NCBI GenBank assembly: GCA_019237175.1 | Contig: JAFAHP010000587.1 | Coordinates: 1 to 9,612, forward strand | DNA from: Alphaproteobacteria bacterium | Lineage (GTDB): Bacteria; Pseudomonadota; Alphaproteobacteria; ATCC43930; CGMCC-115725 | DNA: 9,612 bases | Direction: 5' to 3' | Shown: piece after piece, positions 1 to 8,019 of the stretch | Numbering within the stretch: position 1 is the stretch's first letter | Layout of the letters: the number at the start of each line of letters is the position of its first letter | Position numbers and translations under genes: made by a program | The notes under the pieces: model-generated | Told to the model about the DNA's origin: nothing | Seen by the model: only the letters and a program-made list of their open reading frames with translations | Database searches by the model: none

Positions 1-38
1 GAACGCTGTCAGCTCTCTGTCCGGCACCGATGGGAAGC
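1..38. other. Short sequence downstream of glgX, no feature seen
   Basis: Only 38 bases follow the glgX stop (TGA at 41-39). They contain no hairpin followed by a T-run and no recognisable start of another gene, so the transcript probably runs past the window edge. In related alphaproteobacterial clusters the next genes are often treZ, malQ or treY, but nothing here shows that. Confidence 0.5.
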
Positions 39-2258
39 TCATGATGGCGTCGCATCATCCTCCCCAGGCTCAGCGCGATCAGGTGGCATGACCCTGGTCG
101 CGATCGCGTTTCTTCGCAGCAATTCCGGCCGCGGCGCGCGATTGATGAAGAGGGCGAAGGAGTGGGCCTGGAGCCGATAAACCTCGCCCGGTGCATAGAG
201 CGTGCGGTAGGCGACGAGCCCTGTCGGCTGTGAGGTGTCGACCAGCGGCTCCCAGGACAGTGGCGCAGCAAGCAATGGGATGTAGAAATCGAGATCCTGG
301 TAATAGGCGTTCATCATCACCAGAAAACTCTCGTCGATGTCGCGCTGGCCGCCGGGCGTGTAGAACTCGCCGGCCGCACCGCTCAATACGTAGCCGAGCG
401 ACAGGGCGACCGGATTGTTCCAATCTTCCGCCTTTGCTTCCTCGCCCGCCGGCGTGATCCAGGTGATGTCTTTGACCCCGGCTTCCGACAGGACCTCCCC
501 GCGAAAAAAACGCGGCCGCGAAAATACCCGGTGCCGGCGGCGCAGGTTGATCAGGTAGCTGAAGAAATGGCGAAGCTCTTCGTCTTCCGGCCGAACATGT
601 TCCCAGTCGGTCCAGGAGGTGTCGTTGTCCTGGCAATAAGCGTTGTTGTTGCCGTGCTGTGTGCGCCCGATCTCGTCGCCGGCGAGCAGCATCGGCACCC
701 CGAGCGACAACAGCAGGCTAGCCAGTAGATTGCGCTTCTGTCGGTCGCGCAGTGCCGTAATCGCAGGATCGTCGGTCGGGCCCTCCAAGCCGCAGTTCCA
801 GCTGAAATTGGCGTCGTGTCCGTCACGACTGCCCTCGCCGTTTCCCTCGTTGTGCTTTTCATTATAGCTGACAAGATCCTGCAATGTGAAACCGTCATGG
901 GCACTGATGAAATTGATGCTCGCCCAGGGGCGGCGGCCGCGATAGCCGAAAATATCGGACGAACCGGCGATCCGCGAGGCGACCGCGGCGACGAGACCTT
1001 CGTCGCCTTTCCAAAAGCGACGCAGCGTGTCGCGATATTGCGCATTCCATTCCGCCCAGCCTGGTGGAAAGTTGCCCAACTGATAGCCATAGGGGCCGAC
1101 GTCCCAGGGCTCGGCGATCAGCTTCAGGCCAGCCATGACCGGGTCTTGACGTACCGCATCAAAAAACGCGCTGCCTTGGCCGAATTCTCCGTTTTCCCGC
1201 GCCAATGTTGGGGCGAGATCGAAACGGAAACCGTCGACATGCATTTCCGTCGCCCAATAGCGCAGTGAATCCATCACCAGCGCCAACACGCGCGGATGGT
1301 CGAGGTTCAATGAATTGCCGGTGCCAGTAAAATCCTGATAATACCTGCGGTTGGCCTCCAACCGATAGTAAGAGACATTGTCGATGCCGCGAAATACGAG
1401 GGTCGGACCTAGGTGGTTGCCCTCGCCGCTGTGGTTATATACGACATCGAGAATCACCTCGATCCCGGCTTCATGCAGACGCTTGACCATCGTTTTGAAA
1501 CCGGAAATCGATTCGGTCGACAGCAGTCGTGGGTCCGGTGCAAAAAACCCGATCGTATTGTATCCCCAGTAGTTGGCGAGCCCCTTTTCGACCAAATGGC
1601 GCTCGTCGAGGGCGGCATGGATCGGCAACAGTTCGACCGCAGTAACGCCAAGTTCGAGAAAGTAGTCGATCATCGCCGGCGAGGCGAGACCCGCAAAGCT
1701 GCCGCGATAGTCGGGATCGACGCCAGGATGGCGTTTGGTGATGCCGCGCACGCTGAGTTCGAGGATAATCGTCTCTTCCCACGGGATTTGCGGACGCCGC
1801 TCATCGCCCCAGGTAAAAGCTGGCTCGATCACCCGACATTTGGGAATGAACCGTGCATTGTCACGGCGATCTAGCGCCAGATCCTCGCGCGGGCTGCCAA
1901 CCCGATAGCTAAACACGACATCGGACCAACGCAGCCGGCCAAACAGCGATTTGGCATAGGGATCGATCATCAACTTATTGGGGTTGAACCGATACCCATT
2001 GGCCGGGTCGTACGGCCCGTAAACCCGGAAGCCATAAAGCAAACCGGGCCGCGCGTCGGGCAGATAGGCGTGCCATACCTCGTCCGTGTACTCGGGCAGC
2101 AGAATCCGCGCCTCTTCGCGCAGCCCGCGGCGATCGAACAGGCACAGCTCGACTTTTTCGGCATGGGCCGAGAACAGGGCAAAATTCACCCCTTTACCGT
2201 CCCACGTCGCGCCGAGTGGGTATGGCTTGCCGGGCCAGACCTTTGTCAAATCAGCCAT
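39..2258 (-). CDS. glgX: Glycogen debranching enzyme GlgX (GH13_11, isoamylase type)
   Basis: GlgX hydrolyses alpha-1,6 branch points of glycogen, preferring short (phosphorylase- or amylase-trimmed) outer chains. Starting at the ATG at 2258 the protein has 739 residues. It opens with the family signature VWPGKPYPLGATWDGKGVNF and a CBM48 domain (to about residue 120), then the GH13 barrel with LDVVYNHSGEGNHLGPTL, nucleophile D347 in VDGFRFDLAPTL, acid/base E383 in LIAEPWDVGP, D455 in ISAHDGFTL, NYWGYNTIGFF, AGDEIGRTQHGNNNAYCQD, and a C-terminal beta domain. An in-frame TTG at 2279 would add seven residues (MLCAERA), but nothing like a ribosome site precedes it, while the ATG follows GAGCGAG and fits the usual family start. 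The first barrel strand reads ILELSVRG, with Ser where relatives normally have His (see findings). It lies 90 bases after glgB in the same direction, so it is probably co-transcribed, perhaps with its own weak promoter. Function is secure. Confidence 0.95.
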   Translation of the reverse strand: MADLTKVWPGKPYPLGATWDGKGVNFALFSAHAEKVELCLFDRRGLREEARILLPEYTDEVWHAYLPDARPGLLYGFRVYGPYDPANGYRFNPNKLMIDPYAKSLFGRLRWSDVVFSYRVGSPREDLALDRRDNARFIPKCRVIEPAFTWGDERRPQIPWEETIILELSVRGITKRHPGVDPDYRGSFAGLASPAMIDYFLELGVTAVELLPIHAALDERHLVEKGLANYWGYNTIGFFAPDPRLLSTESISGFKTMVKRLHEAGIEVILDVVYNHSGEGNHLGPTLVFRGIDNVSYYRLEANRRYYQDFTGTGNSLNLDHPRVLALVMDSLRYWATEMHVDGFRFDLAPTLARENGEFGQGSAFFDAVRQDPVMAGLKLIAEPWDVGPYGYQLGNFPPGWAEWNAQYRDTLRRFWKGDEGLVAAVASRIAGSSDIFGYRGRRPWASINFISAHDGFTLQDLVSYNEKHNEGNGEGSRDGHDANFSWNCGLEGPTDDPAITALRDRQKRNLLASLLLSLGVPMLLAGDEIGRTQHGNNNAYCQDNDTSWTDWEHVRPEDEELRHFFSYLINLRRRHRVFSRPRFFRGEVLSEAGVKDITWITPAGEEAKAEDWNNPVALSLGYVLSGAAGEFYTPGGQRDIDESFLVMMNAYYQDLDFYIPLLAAPLSWEPLVDTSQPTGLVAYRTLYAPGEVYRLQAHSFALFINRAPRPELLRRNAIATRVMPPDRAEPGEDDATPS

Positions 2259-2260
2259 CG

Positions 2261-2267
2261 CTCGCTC
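2261..2267 (-). promoter_or_regulatory. Weak ribosome binding site of glgX
   Basis: The minus strand reads GAGCGAG just before the ATG at 2258, with the first GAG six bases away. It is a weak match to the anti-Shine-Dalgarno partner, but better than anything before the alternative TTG at 2279. Confidence 0.35.
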
Positions 2268-2281
2268 AGCACACAGCAATG

Positions 2282-2310
2282 ATTGTATGAACGGATGAGT
2301 AGAACCTCAT
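2282..2310 (-). promoter_or_regulatory. Candidate weak internal promoter for glgX
   Basis: The minus strand has TACAAT (2287-2282, five of six matches to a -10 box), a 17-base spacer, and ATGAGG (2310-2305, only three of six matches to a -35 box). A transcript would start near 2275, about 17 bases before the glgX ATG. The putative -35 region coincides with one copy of the repeated octamer. A TACAAT by itself is common, so this is a weak call. Confidence 0.2.
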
Positions 2311-2331
2311 TTCGAGGGAGATCAACCTCAT
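2303..2331 (-). repeat. Octamer direct repeat in the glgB-glgX spacer
   Basis: The octamer ATGAGGTT (minus strand; AACCTCAT on the plus strand) occurs at 2310-2303 and at 2331-2324, exactly 21 bases apart, i.e. two helical turns. An opposed partial copy (ATGAG on the plus strand, 2295-2299) pairs with the first copy as a 5-base stem with a 6-base loop (2295-2310). By simple counting, some repeated octamer is expected in roughly one of twenty random 90-base spacers, so this is suggestive only. Confidence 0.4.
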
Positions 2332-2348
2332 CAAACAGCCTATTGCGG

Positions 2349-4673
2349 CTAATCGGCAGTGAAAATCAGCGTGCCGAGCGGCGGCAGCGACAAACGCAGC
2401 GCATATGGATGGCCGTGGATCGGATGCGGCTCGGCACGGACTTCACCGGCATTGCCGATACCGCTGCCGCTATAATCGACGGCATCGGTGTTGATGCGCT
2501 CGCGATAACGCCCGGGACGCGGCACACCGATCAGGTAATCCGCGCGCGGTACGGGCGTGAAATTGCAGACCACGACCGCCAATTCGTGCGGGCCGCGGCC
2601 GCGGCGCAGATATGAGACGACGCTTTGTTCGGCATTGGCAACATCGATCCATTGGAACCCGTCGGGATCGCAATCGAGCCGATGCAGTGCCGGAGTGTCG
2701 CGATAGAGGCTATTGAGGTCTCGCACCAGTCGGCGCAGCCCGTCATGAAATGGATCATCAAGCAGGTGCCAGTCGAGGCCGATATCGTGGTTCCATTCAC
2801 GTTCCTGGCCGAATTCGTTGCCCATGAACAGCAATTTCTTACCTGGATGCGTCCACATAAAACCGTAATAGGCGCGCAAATTGGCGAACCGCTGCCAGCG
2901 GTCGCCTGGCATCTTGCCGAGCAGCGATCCCTTGCCATGCACCACCTCGTCATGGCTCAACGGCAGGACAAAGTTTTCGTGGAAGGCGTAGAGGAGCCCG
3001 AAACTCAGATCGTTATGGCGATATTTGCGGAAGATCGGATCGGTGGACATATAGCGGATCGTGTCGTGCATCCACCCCATATTCCATTTATAGCCAAAAC
3101 CGAGGCCGCCGACGTAAGTCGGGCGCGACACCATCGGCCAGGCTGTTGACTCTTCCGCGATCGAGGTGGCGCCGTTCTCCTCCCCAAACACCAGCTCATT
3201 GACACGGCGCAAAAACGCGATCGCTTCGAGGTTTTCGCGCCCTCCATAAGCATTCGGGATCCATTCGCCTTGAGGGCGAGAATAATCGAGGTAGAGCATT
3301 GAGGCGACGGCGTCGACGCGAATGCCGTCAATATGAAATTCGCGCAGCCAGTAGAGCGCGCTGGACAACAGAAAATTGGCGACTTCCCGGCGCCCGTAAT
3401 TATAAATCAAGGTGTTCCAGTCGCGATGAAAACCCTGACGCGGGTCGGCGTGCTCGTAGAGCGCAGTGCCGTCGAAGCGCCCGAGCCCGTGCGGGTCAGC
3501 CGGGAAATGACCCGGTACCCAGTCGAGCAGGACACCGACGCCCGCTTGGTGGCAGGCGTCCACAAGGGCGCGGAAATCATCGGGCGGCCCGCACCGGCTT
3601 GTTGGCGCAAACAGCGAGATCGGCTGATAGCCCCAGGAGCCGTCGAAGGGATATTCCGCGATTGGCATCAGTTCGACATGGGTAAAGCCCATATCGGCGA
3701 CGTAGGGGACGAGTTCGGAGGCAAGCTCGCGATAGGTCAAATACCGATTGTCTTCAAAGGCGCGGCGCCGCCAAGAGCCAAGATGGATCTCGTAGATCGA
3801 GATCGGCGACTCGCGGTCATTGGCGCGCCAGCGCCCGGCCATCCACGCGCCATCACCCCAAACATGGGCCGATAAATCCGCGACGATCGAAGCGGTCTTT
3901 GGCGGGATTTCGGCTTGTTCGGCATACGGGTCCGCCTTCAGCGGCAACAGCTGACCTTCGGAGCTGTGGATCTGGTATTTGTAAAGGCGCCCCGGGCGTA
4001 ATTCCGGTATGAACAATTCCCAGATCCCAGTGGAACCCCGATGGCGCATCGGCATCTGCCGGCCATCCCAAGCGTTGAAATCGCCGACAACGCTGACCGC
4101 GCGGGCATTGGGCGCCCATACCGCAAAGGCGACCCCCTCGACGCCTTCATGCACGATCGGGTGCGCCCCGAGCTTTTGGTAACTCACGTAATGGTTGCCC
4201 TCGGCGAGCAGATAAAGGTCGAGTTCGCCGAGCACCGGCGAGAAACGGTAGATATCTTCGACTTCGCGAGAAACACCGTCATAGACAATACGCAACCGAT
4301 AGCGAAACGGCTCGCGGCTCGGCATTTCGGCCGCAAACAGCCCGTCGGGGTGGAGCCGCACTGCCTCGGCTGCGACCTCGCCAGTGCCGCTGTCGATGAC
4401 CGACAGTTGCCGCGCTCGCGGAAGCATCGCGCGCACGCACAGACCGTCAGCGGTTTCGTGCATACCCAGGAACGCGAACGGGGCGCCGTGCCGCGCCTCG
4501 ACGGCCGCGATGATTTCCCAGTCGAAAGCAGGAGTCGGGCGAGCCGGCGGCACAGCGCGCCCGGCGCCCGCGGGCAGCAGGTCGCCGGGGGACTCAATGC
4601 GCCCGGGCCGCGCTTCTGTCAGCGCTTCGGCGCGCGTCGTTCTGGAATCCCGCGGGTCAGTCCGCCTCGCCAC
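2349..4673 (-). CDS. glgB: 1,4-alpha-glucan branching enzyme GlgB (GH13_9)
   Basis: GlgB cuts alpha-1,4-glucan chains and re-attaches the segment through alpha-1,6 bonds, here presumably on the linear glucan made by GlgE. In 774 residues one sees an N1 domain (about 50-160), a CBM48 domain (about 170-275, with VAFAVWAPNARAVSVVGDFN), the catalytic barrel from ISIYEIHLGSW (291-301), nucleophile D454 in GIRVDAV, acid/base E507 in SIAEEST, D575 in LSHDEVVHGKGS, and the C-terminal beta domain ending LPPLGTLIF. The three catalytic residues sit exactly 49 positions later than D405, E458 and D526 of E. coli GlgB (728 residues), so the extra length is an N-terminal extension rich in Arg, Pro and Ala. 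The chosen start is a GTG 9 bases after AAAGG, overlapping the treS stop by 17 bases; a second in-frame GTG (4553-4551, residue 41) would give 734 residues but lacks a ribosome site. Function is very secure; the start is less so. Confidence 0.96.
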   Translation of the reverse strand: MARRTDPRDSRTTRAEALTEARPGRIESPGDLLPAGAGRAVPPARPTPAFDWEIIAAVEARHGAPFAFLGMHETADGLCVRAMLPRARQLSVIDSGTGEVAAEAVRLHPDGLFAAEMPSREPFRYRLRIVYDGVSREVEDIYRFSPVLGELDLYLLAEGNHYVSYQKLGAHPIVHEGVEGVAFAVWAPNARAVSVVGDFNAWDGRQMPMRHRGSTGIWELFIPELRPGRLYKYQIHSSEGQLLPLKADPYAEQAEIPPKTASIVADLSAHVWGDGAWMAGRWRANDRESPISIYEIHLGSWRRRAFEDNRYLTYRELASELVPYVADMGFTHVELMPIAEYPFDGSWGYQPISLFAPTSRCGPPDDFRALVDACHQAGVGVLLDWVPGHFPADPHGLGRFDGTALYEHADPRQGFHRDWNTLIYNYGRREVANFLLSSALYWLREFHIDGIRVDAVASMLYLDYSRPQGEWIPNAYGGRENLEAIAFLRRVNELVFGEENGATSIAEESTAWPMVSRPTYVGGLGFGYKWNMGWMHDTIRYMSTDPIFRKYRHNDLSFGLLYAFHENFVLPLSHDEVVHGKGSLLGKMPGDRWQRFANLRAYYGFMWTHPGKKLLFMGNEFGQEREWNHDIGLDWHLLDDPFHDGLRRLVRDLNSLYRDTPALHRLDCDPDGFQWIDVANAEQSVVSYLRRGRGPHELAVVVCNFTPVPRADYLIGVPRPGRYRERINTDAVDYSGSGIGNAGEVRAEPHPIHGHPYALRLSLPPLGTLIFTAD

Positions 4674-7600
4674 CCGCCACCGCCTTTCTTTTGTTCAAAA
4701 TCGCCAAAATTCCCTGTAAGGGGATGTCGACCCACGACGGGCGGTTCGCTAACTCGTAAGAAACTTCGTACACCGCTTTTTCGAGAATGAAGAACGCGCT
4801 CAGATCACGGGCCTGCTTTTTGCTCGCCGGATAAGTCGGGCAACCGCGCATGGCTTTGCGATAGGCGGCGCGAAACCCATCGACCGCCCGTTGACGCCAA
4901 GCTTCGGCGAGTTCGGCCATGCGGGGTTCGGCTTGAGCACGGGTCTCGGCCAACTGCCGGACCGCGGCGGCGGCGGCGTAGTCGAACGAGCGGATCATTC
5001 CCGCCACATCGCGCAATGGTGAACTTTTGATTCGGCGTTCGGCCAACGGCCGCAGCGGCTCGCCCTCGAAATCGATGATGTAGAAATCGTTCTGCACGAC
5101 GATCGTCTGCCCCAAATGGTAGTCGCCGTGGTAGCGCGTCTTCTGTGCCACGATTTCGTCTGGAAGCAGCGTGCAAATCAGGGTCCACAACTCGTCGCGC
5201 GCCGCCAACAGGCGTCTTGCCTGTTCGCCCGCGCGTTCCGAAAGGTGCCGGCGGGCGCCTTCTAATCGGTTGAGCATCGCGGCGGTTTCGGCCTCAAGCG
5301 CCTCGCGCCAGCCAACAATGTCCTCGTGTGTGATCGGTTCCGGCCGGAAATCTGGATCGTCGCCCGCCTGCTCCGCCAATGCCCGGTGCATCTCGGCGGT
5401 GCGGATGCCTATTTGACGCGCCAGGGCAAGAAAGAACAGATCGGGGTCCGGCAGCTCCGAGGACCGTTCGCCGGTGACAACCAGCGCGTCGTCGAGATAA
5501 CGGGTCAGATAATTGAGCGCCTGCGTCCAACCGTCTCCCTGGTTTCGGATAAAGCCGAACAAGATGCCGAGCGCGATCGGCTGCTTTTCGCCCTCGCCGT
5601 CGAGCATGAGCTCGATCGTCGACAACGGCGGTGGCGTGTTGGCAAAGCCCGCCCGCTCGACCAGAAATCGCGCCATTTCGATTTCGGGGTGACGCCCTGG
5701 CTCAAGCCGCCGGTAGAGCTTGAGCATTCCGTACTCATCAAAAAAGACCGAACTGTTTGACTGTTCGACGCCGGTGCGGCGAACCGTTAGCCGTTCGGGC
5801 GGAGAAGCTTGCTCATAGAACGATGTCTTGGCGCAGCGGATCTCGCCATGGTCGAGCGGCAGCCGCGCCTCGCGCGCGATCGCGTCCATGATGGCCAGAG
5901 CGAAGCCGTCCTGTGACAGCGCATCGACTAGCGCACCTTCGCGCCGGAACTGGCGCAATTCAGCGAGTGTCACCGGGGTCATCCCTTGGCGCACCTCGCT
6001 GTCCGCCGACAACCAGATCGTCCCGTACGGCAAGAAATGGAGGTGATGTCCACCGCCCCGCAGATATGTCTCTACCACGGTCGTGAGGTAGGTTTCGGTC
6101 GGCGCGCCGGCCGGCTGCGGGCGCGCGAGTTCACCGTGCGCCCGCACCACAGCGCGTTCGATGCGCTGATCCTTGGCGCCAAACCAGCGCTGGCGCGGCA
6201 GAAAAGAGGGAATGATGTCGCGTTCGAGTTGCTGCAAATTGTGCGGCTCAAACAGATCGGGCCACCCGCGCGGCATGACCAGGGTTACGAATTCCGGTGG
6301 GGCCTGCGAAATCGCCGTCTCCTGCGGGGTCGGCTGCAAATCGAACCAAAAAAAGCTGTGCGGCTGCAATGTCAGCAGGTAGGGCAACTCGCCAATCGTT
6401 GGGAACACGCTGCGCCCCAGCAATTCGACCGGCTGGCGGCCGCGAAAATCCGACAGATCGAGTTCGACCGCCTGCGGCGAGCGCGACAGATTGGCAACGC
6501 ACAGGATGATTTCGTCCTCGTAGCTGCGCAAATAAGCGATGACCTTGCGGTTGGATGGAAAGAGAAACCGCAGACTGCCGCGGCCAAAGGCGCGCCGCGC
6601 GCGCCGCGCGGCGATCAGCCGCTTGGTCCAGTTCAACAATGATGATGGCGAGCGGCTCTGCGCCTCGACATTGACCGCTTCGAAGCCGTAGACCGCATCC
6701 ATGATCGGCGGTAAATACAGCCGCTCGGGGTCGGCGCGCGAGAATCCGCCATTACGGTCGAAGGTCCACTGCATCGGCGTGCGAACGCCGTCACGGTCGC
6801 GCAAGAAGACGTTGTCGCCCATGCCGATCTCGTCGCCGTAATAGATCACCGGCGTTCCCGGCATTGACATCAACAGCCCGTTCAAAAGTTCGATCCGCCG
6901 GCGGTCATTCTCCATCAACGGCGCCAACCGCCGTCGGATCCCGAGATTGATGCGGGCGCGCCGATCCGCGGCATAATAGTTCCACAAATAATCGCGCTCG
7001 CGATCGGTGACCATCTCCAGAGTCAGCTCGTCGTGATTGCGCAGAAATATCGCCCATTGACACGCCGTCGGAATATCAGGCGTTTGTCGCATAATGTCCG
7101 TGATCGGATGGCGGTCCTCGGTCGAGACCGCCATATAAATCCGCGGCATCAGCGGAAAATGAAACGCCATATGACATTCGTCGCCCATGCCGAAATAGTG
7201 AAGTACGTCTTCCGGCCATTGATTGGCCTCGGCGAGCAGCATGCGGTCGCCATAGCGCCGGTCGAGCTCGCGGCGCAGGCGCCGCAGGATCTCATGGGTT
7301 TCGGGGAGGTTTTCGTTGATGGTTCCCTCGCGCTCGATCAGATAGGGCACCGCGTCGAGCCGCAAGCCGTCGACCCCGAGATCGAGCCAGAATTTCATAA
7401 CTTCGGTGATGGCATGGAACACCCGCGGATTATCGAAATTCAAATCCGGCTGGTGCGAATAAAACCGGTGCCAATAATAAGCTTTGGCTACCGGATCCCA
7501 CGTCCAGTTCGATTTTTCGGTGTCGACGAAAATGATCCGGGTTTCGGGAAATTTCTGGTCGGTGTCGCTCCACACGTAGAAATCGCGTCTCGGCGAACCG

Positions 7601-8019
7601 GGCTTTGCCTGGCGGGCGCGCTGAAACCACGGATGCTGGTCCGAAGTGTGATTGATGACGAGTTCGGTAATCACGCGAAGATTGCGCCGGTGCGCCTCGC
7701 GGATGAATACCCTGAATTCGTGCATCCGCCCGTAAGCCGGGTTGATGTTTCTATACTCGGCGATGTCGTAGCCGTCGTCGCGCAACGGCGATGGATAAAA
7801 CGGCAACAACCACAATACGGTGACGCCCAGGTCCTGAAGATAATCAAGCTTGCGGGTCAGGCCTTCGAAGTCGCCGATGCCGTCATCGTCAGCGTCGAAG
7901 AACGCTTTAACATGCAACTGATAGATAATGGCGTCCTTGTACCACAGCGGGTCCAAGACCTGCGGCCGTTCCGCTGCGCCGGCAAGCGCGAGCGGCGGGG
8001 CGTCGTCGGGTGGGTTCAT
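4657..8019 (-). CDS. treS: Trehalose synthase fused to maltokinase (TreS-Pep2/Mak bifunctional protein)
   Basis: This 1120-residue protein joins two successive steps: isomerisation of trehalose and maltose, then ATP-dependent phosphorylation of maltose to maltose 1-phosphate, the GlgE substrate. Residues about 24-560 are a GH13_16 trehalose synthase: DPLWYKDAIIYQLHVKAF near the start, nucleophile D222 in GLRLDAVPYL, acid/base E264 in LLAEANQWPE, and D330 in LRNHDEL, followed by a C-terminal beta domain. A short linker (about 561-596) leads to a maltokinase (about 597-1112), with the family motif FLPRQRWFGAKD (606-617), the likely nucleotide-binding lysine K767 in MLKLYR, the catalytic HGDYHLGQ (964-971, D966) and the metal-binding IIDFEGEP (981-988, D983). 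Both halves look active. Such fusions of about 1100 residues are known in many proteobacteria, while mycobacteria carry separate TreS and Pep2. The ATG start lies in an ATGA overlap with the glgE stop; the stop lies inside the start of glgB. Cytoplasmic; no signal peptide. Confidence 0.96.
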   Translation of the reverse strand: MNPPDDAPPLALAGAAERPQVLDPLWYKDAIIYQLHVKAFFDADDDGIGDFEGLTRKLDYLQDLGVTVLWLLPFYPSPLRDDGYDIAEYRNINPAYGRMHEFRVFIREAHRRNLRVITELVINHTSDQHPWFQRARQAKPGSPRRDFYVWSDTDQKFPETRIIFVDTEKSNWTWDPVAKAYYWHRFYSHQPDLNFDNPRVFHAITEVMKFWLDLGVDGLRLDAVPYLIEREGTINENLPETHEILRRLRRELDRRYGDRMLLAEANQWPEDVLHYFGMGDECHMAFHFPLMPRIYMAVSTEDRHPITDIMRQTPDIPTACQWAIFLRNHDELTLEMVTDRERDYLWNYYAADRRARINLGIRRRLAPLMENDRRRIELLNGLLMSMPGTPVIYYGDEIGMGDNVFLRDRDGVRTPMQWTFDRNGGFSRADPERLYLPPIMDAVYGFEAVNVEAQSRSPSSLLNWTKRLIAARRARRAFGRGSLRFLFPSNRKVIAYLRSYEDEIILCVANLSRSPQAVELDLSDFRGRQPVELLGRSVFPTIGELPYLLTLQPHSFFWFDLQPTPQETAISQAPPEFVTLVMPRGWPDLFEPHNLQQLERDIIPSFLPRQRWFGAKDQRIERAVVRAHGELARPQPAGAPTETYLTTVVETYLRGGGHHLHFLPYGTIWLSADSEVRQGMTPVTLAELRQFRREGALVDALSQDGFALAIMDAIAREARLPLDHGEIRCAKTSFYEQASPPERLTVRRTGVEQSNSSVFFDEYGMLKLYRRLEPGRHPEIEMARFLVERAGFANTPPPLSTIELMLDGEGEKQPIALGILFGFIRNQGDGWTQALNYLTRYLDDALVVTGERSSELPDPDLFFLALARQIGIRTAEMHRALAEQAGDDPDFRPEPITHEDIVGWREALEAETAAMLNRLEGARRHLSERAGEQARRLLAARDELWTLICTLLPDEIVAQKTRYHGDYHLGQTIVVQNDFYIIDFEGEPLRPLAERRIKSSPLRDVAGMIRSFDYAAAAAVRQLAETRAQAEPRMAELAEAWRQRAVDGFRAAYRKAMRGCPTYPASKKQARDLSAFFILEKAVYEVSYELANRPSWVDIPLQGILAILNKRKAVAGGEAD
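4683..4687 (-). promoter_or_regulatory. Ribosome binding site of glgB
   Basis: The minus strand reads AAAGG nine bases before the GTG at 4673-4671, inside the last codons of treS. This is the best purine-rich stretch near any candidate glgB start and decides for the upstream GTG over the GTG at 4553, which follows a GC-rich stretch without AGG or GAG. Confidence 0.55.
8016..8019 (-). promoter_or_regulatory. ATGA stop/start overlap coupling glgE and treS
   Basis: The glgE stop TGA (8018-8016) shares bases with the treS start ATG (8019-8017). The 21 bases before the ATG (minus strand, 8040-8020) are pyrimidine-rich and contain no purine-rich Shine-Dalgarno sequence, which points to start by re-initiating ribosomes coming off glgE. 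The overlap is seen directly; the coupling is inferred. Confidence 0.7.

Noticed and set aside
41..58. Inverted repeat ATGATG-gcgtcg-CATCAT at the glgX stop as a possible terminator
   Set aside because: The stem is only six base pairs, starts within the last glgX codons and the stop, and is not followed by a T-run on the minus strand.
2259..2279. TTG at 2279 as the glgX start, adding seven residues
   Set aside because: There is no ribosome site before it, and the extra residues do not resemble GlgX; the ATG at 2258 leads directly into the family's usual N-terminus.
4041..4790. Plus-strand open frame of 249 codons opposite glgB and the treS end
   Set aside because: It is antisense to conserved GlgB and maltokinase sequence, with no family motif and a low-complexity Arg/Pro/Ser translation typical of a shadow frame.
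4657..8019. The treS-maltokinase fusion as a frameshift or assembly artefact
   Set aside because: The frame is continuous through a short linker, both halves have intact motifs, and fusions of this length are a known architecture.
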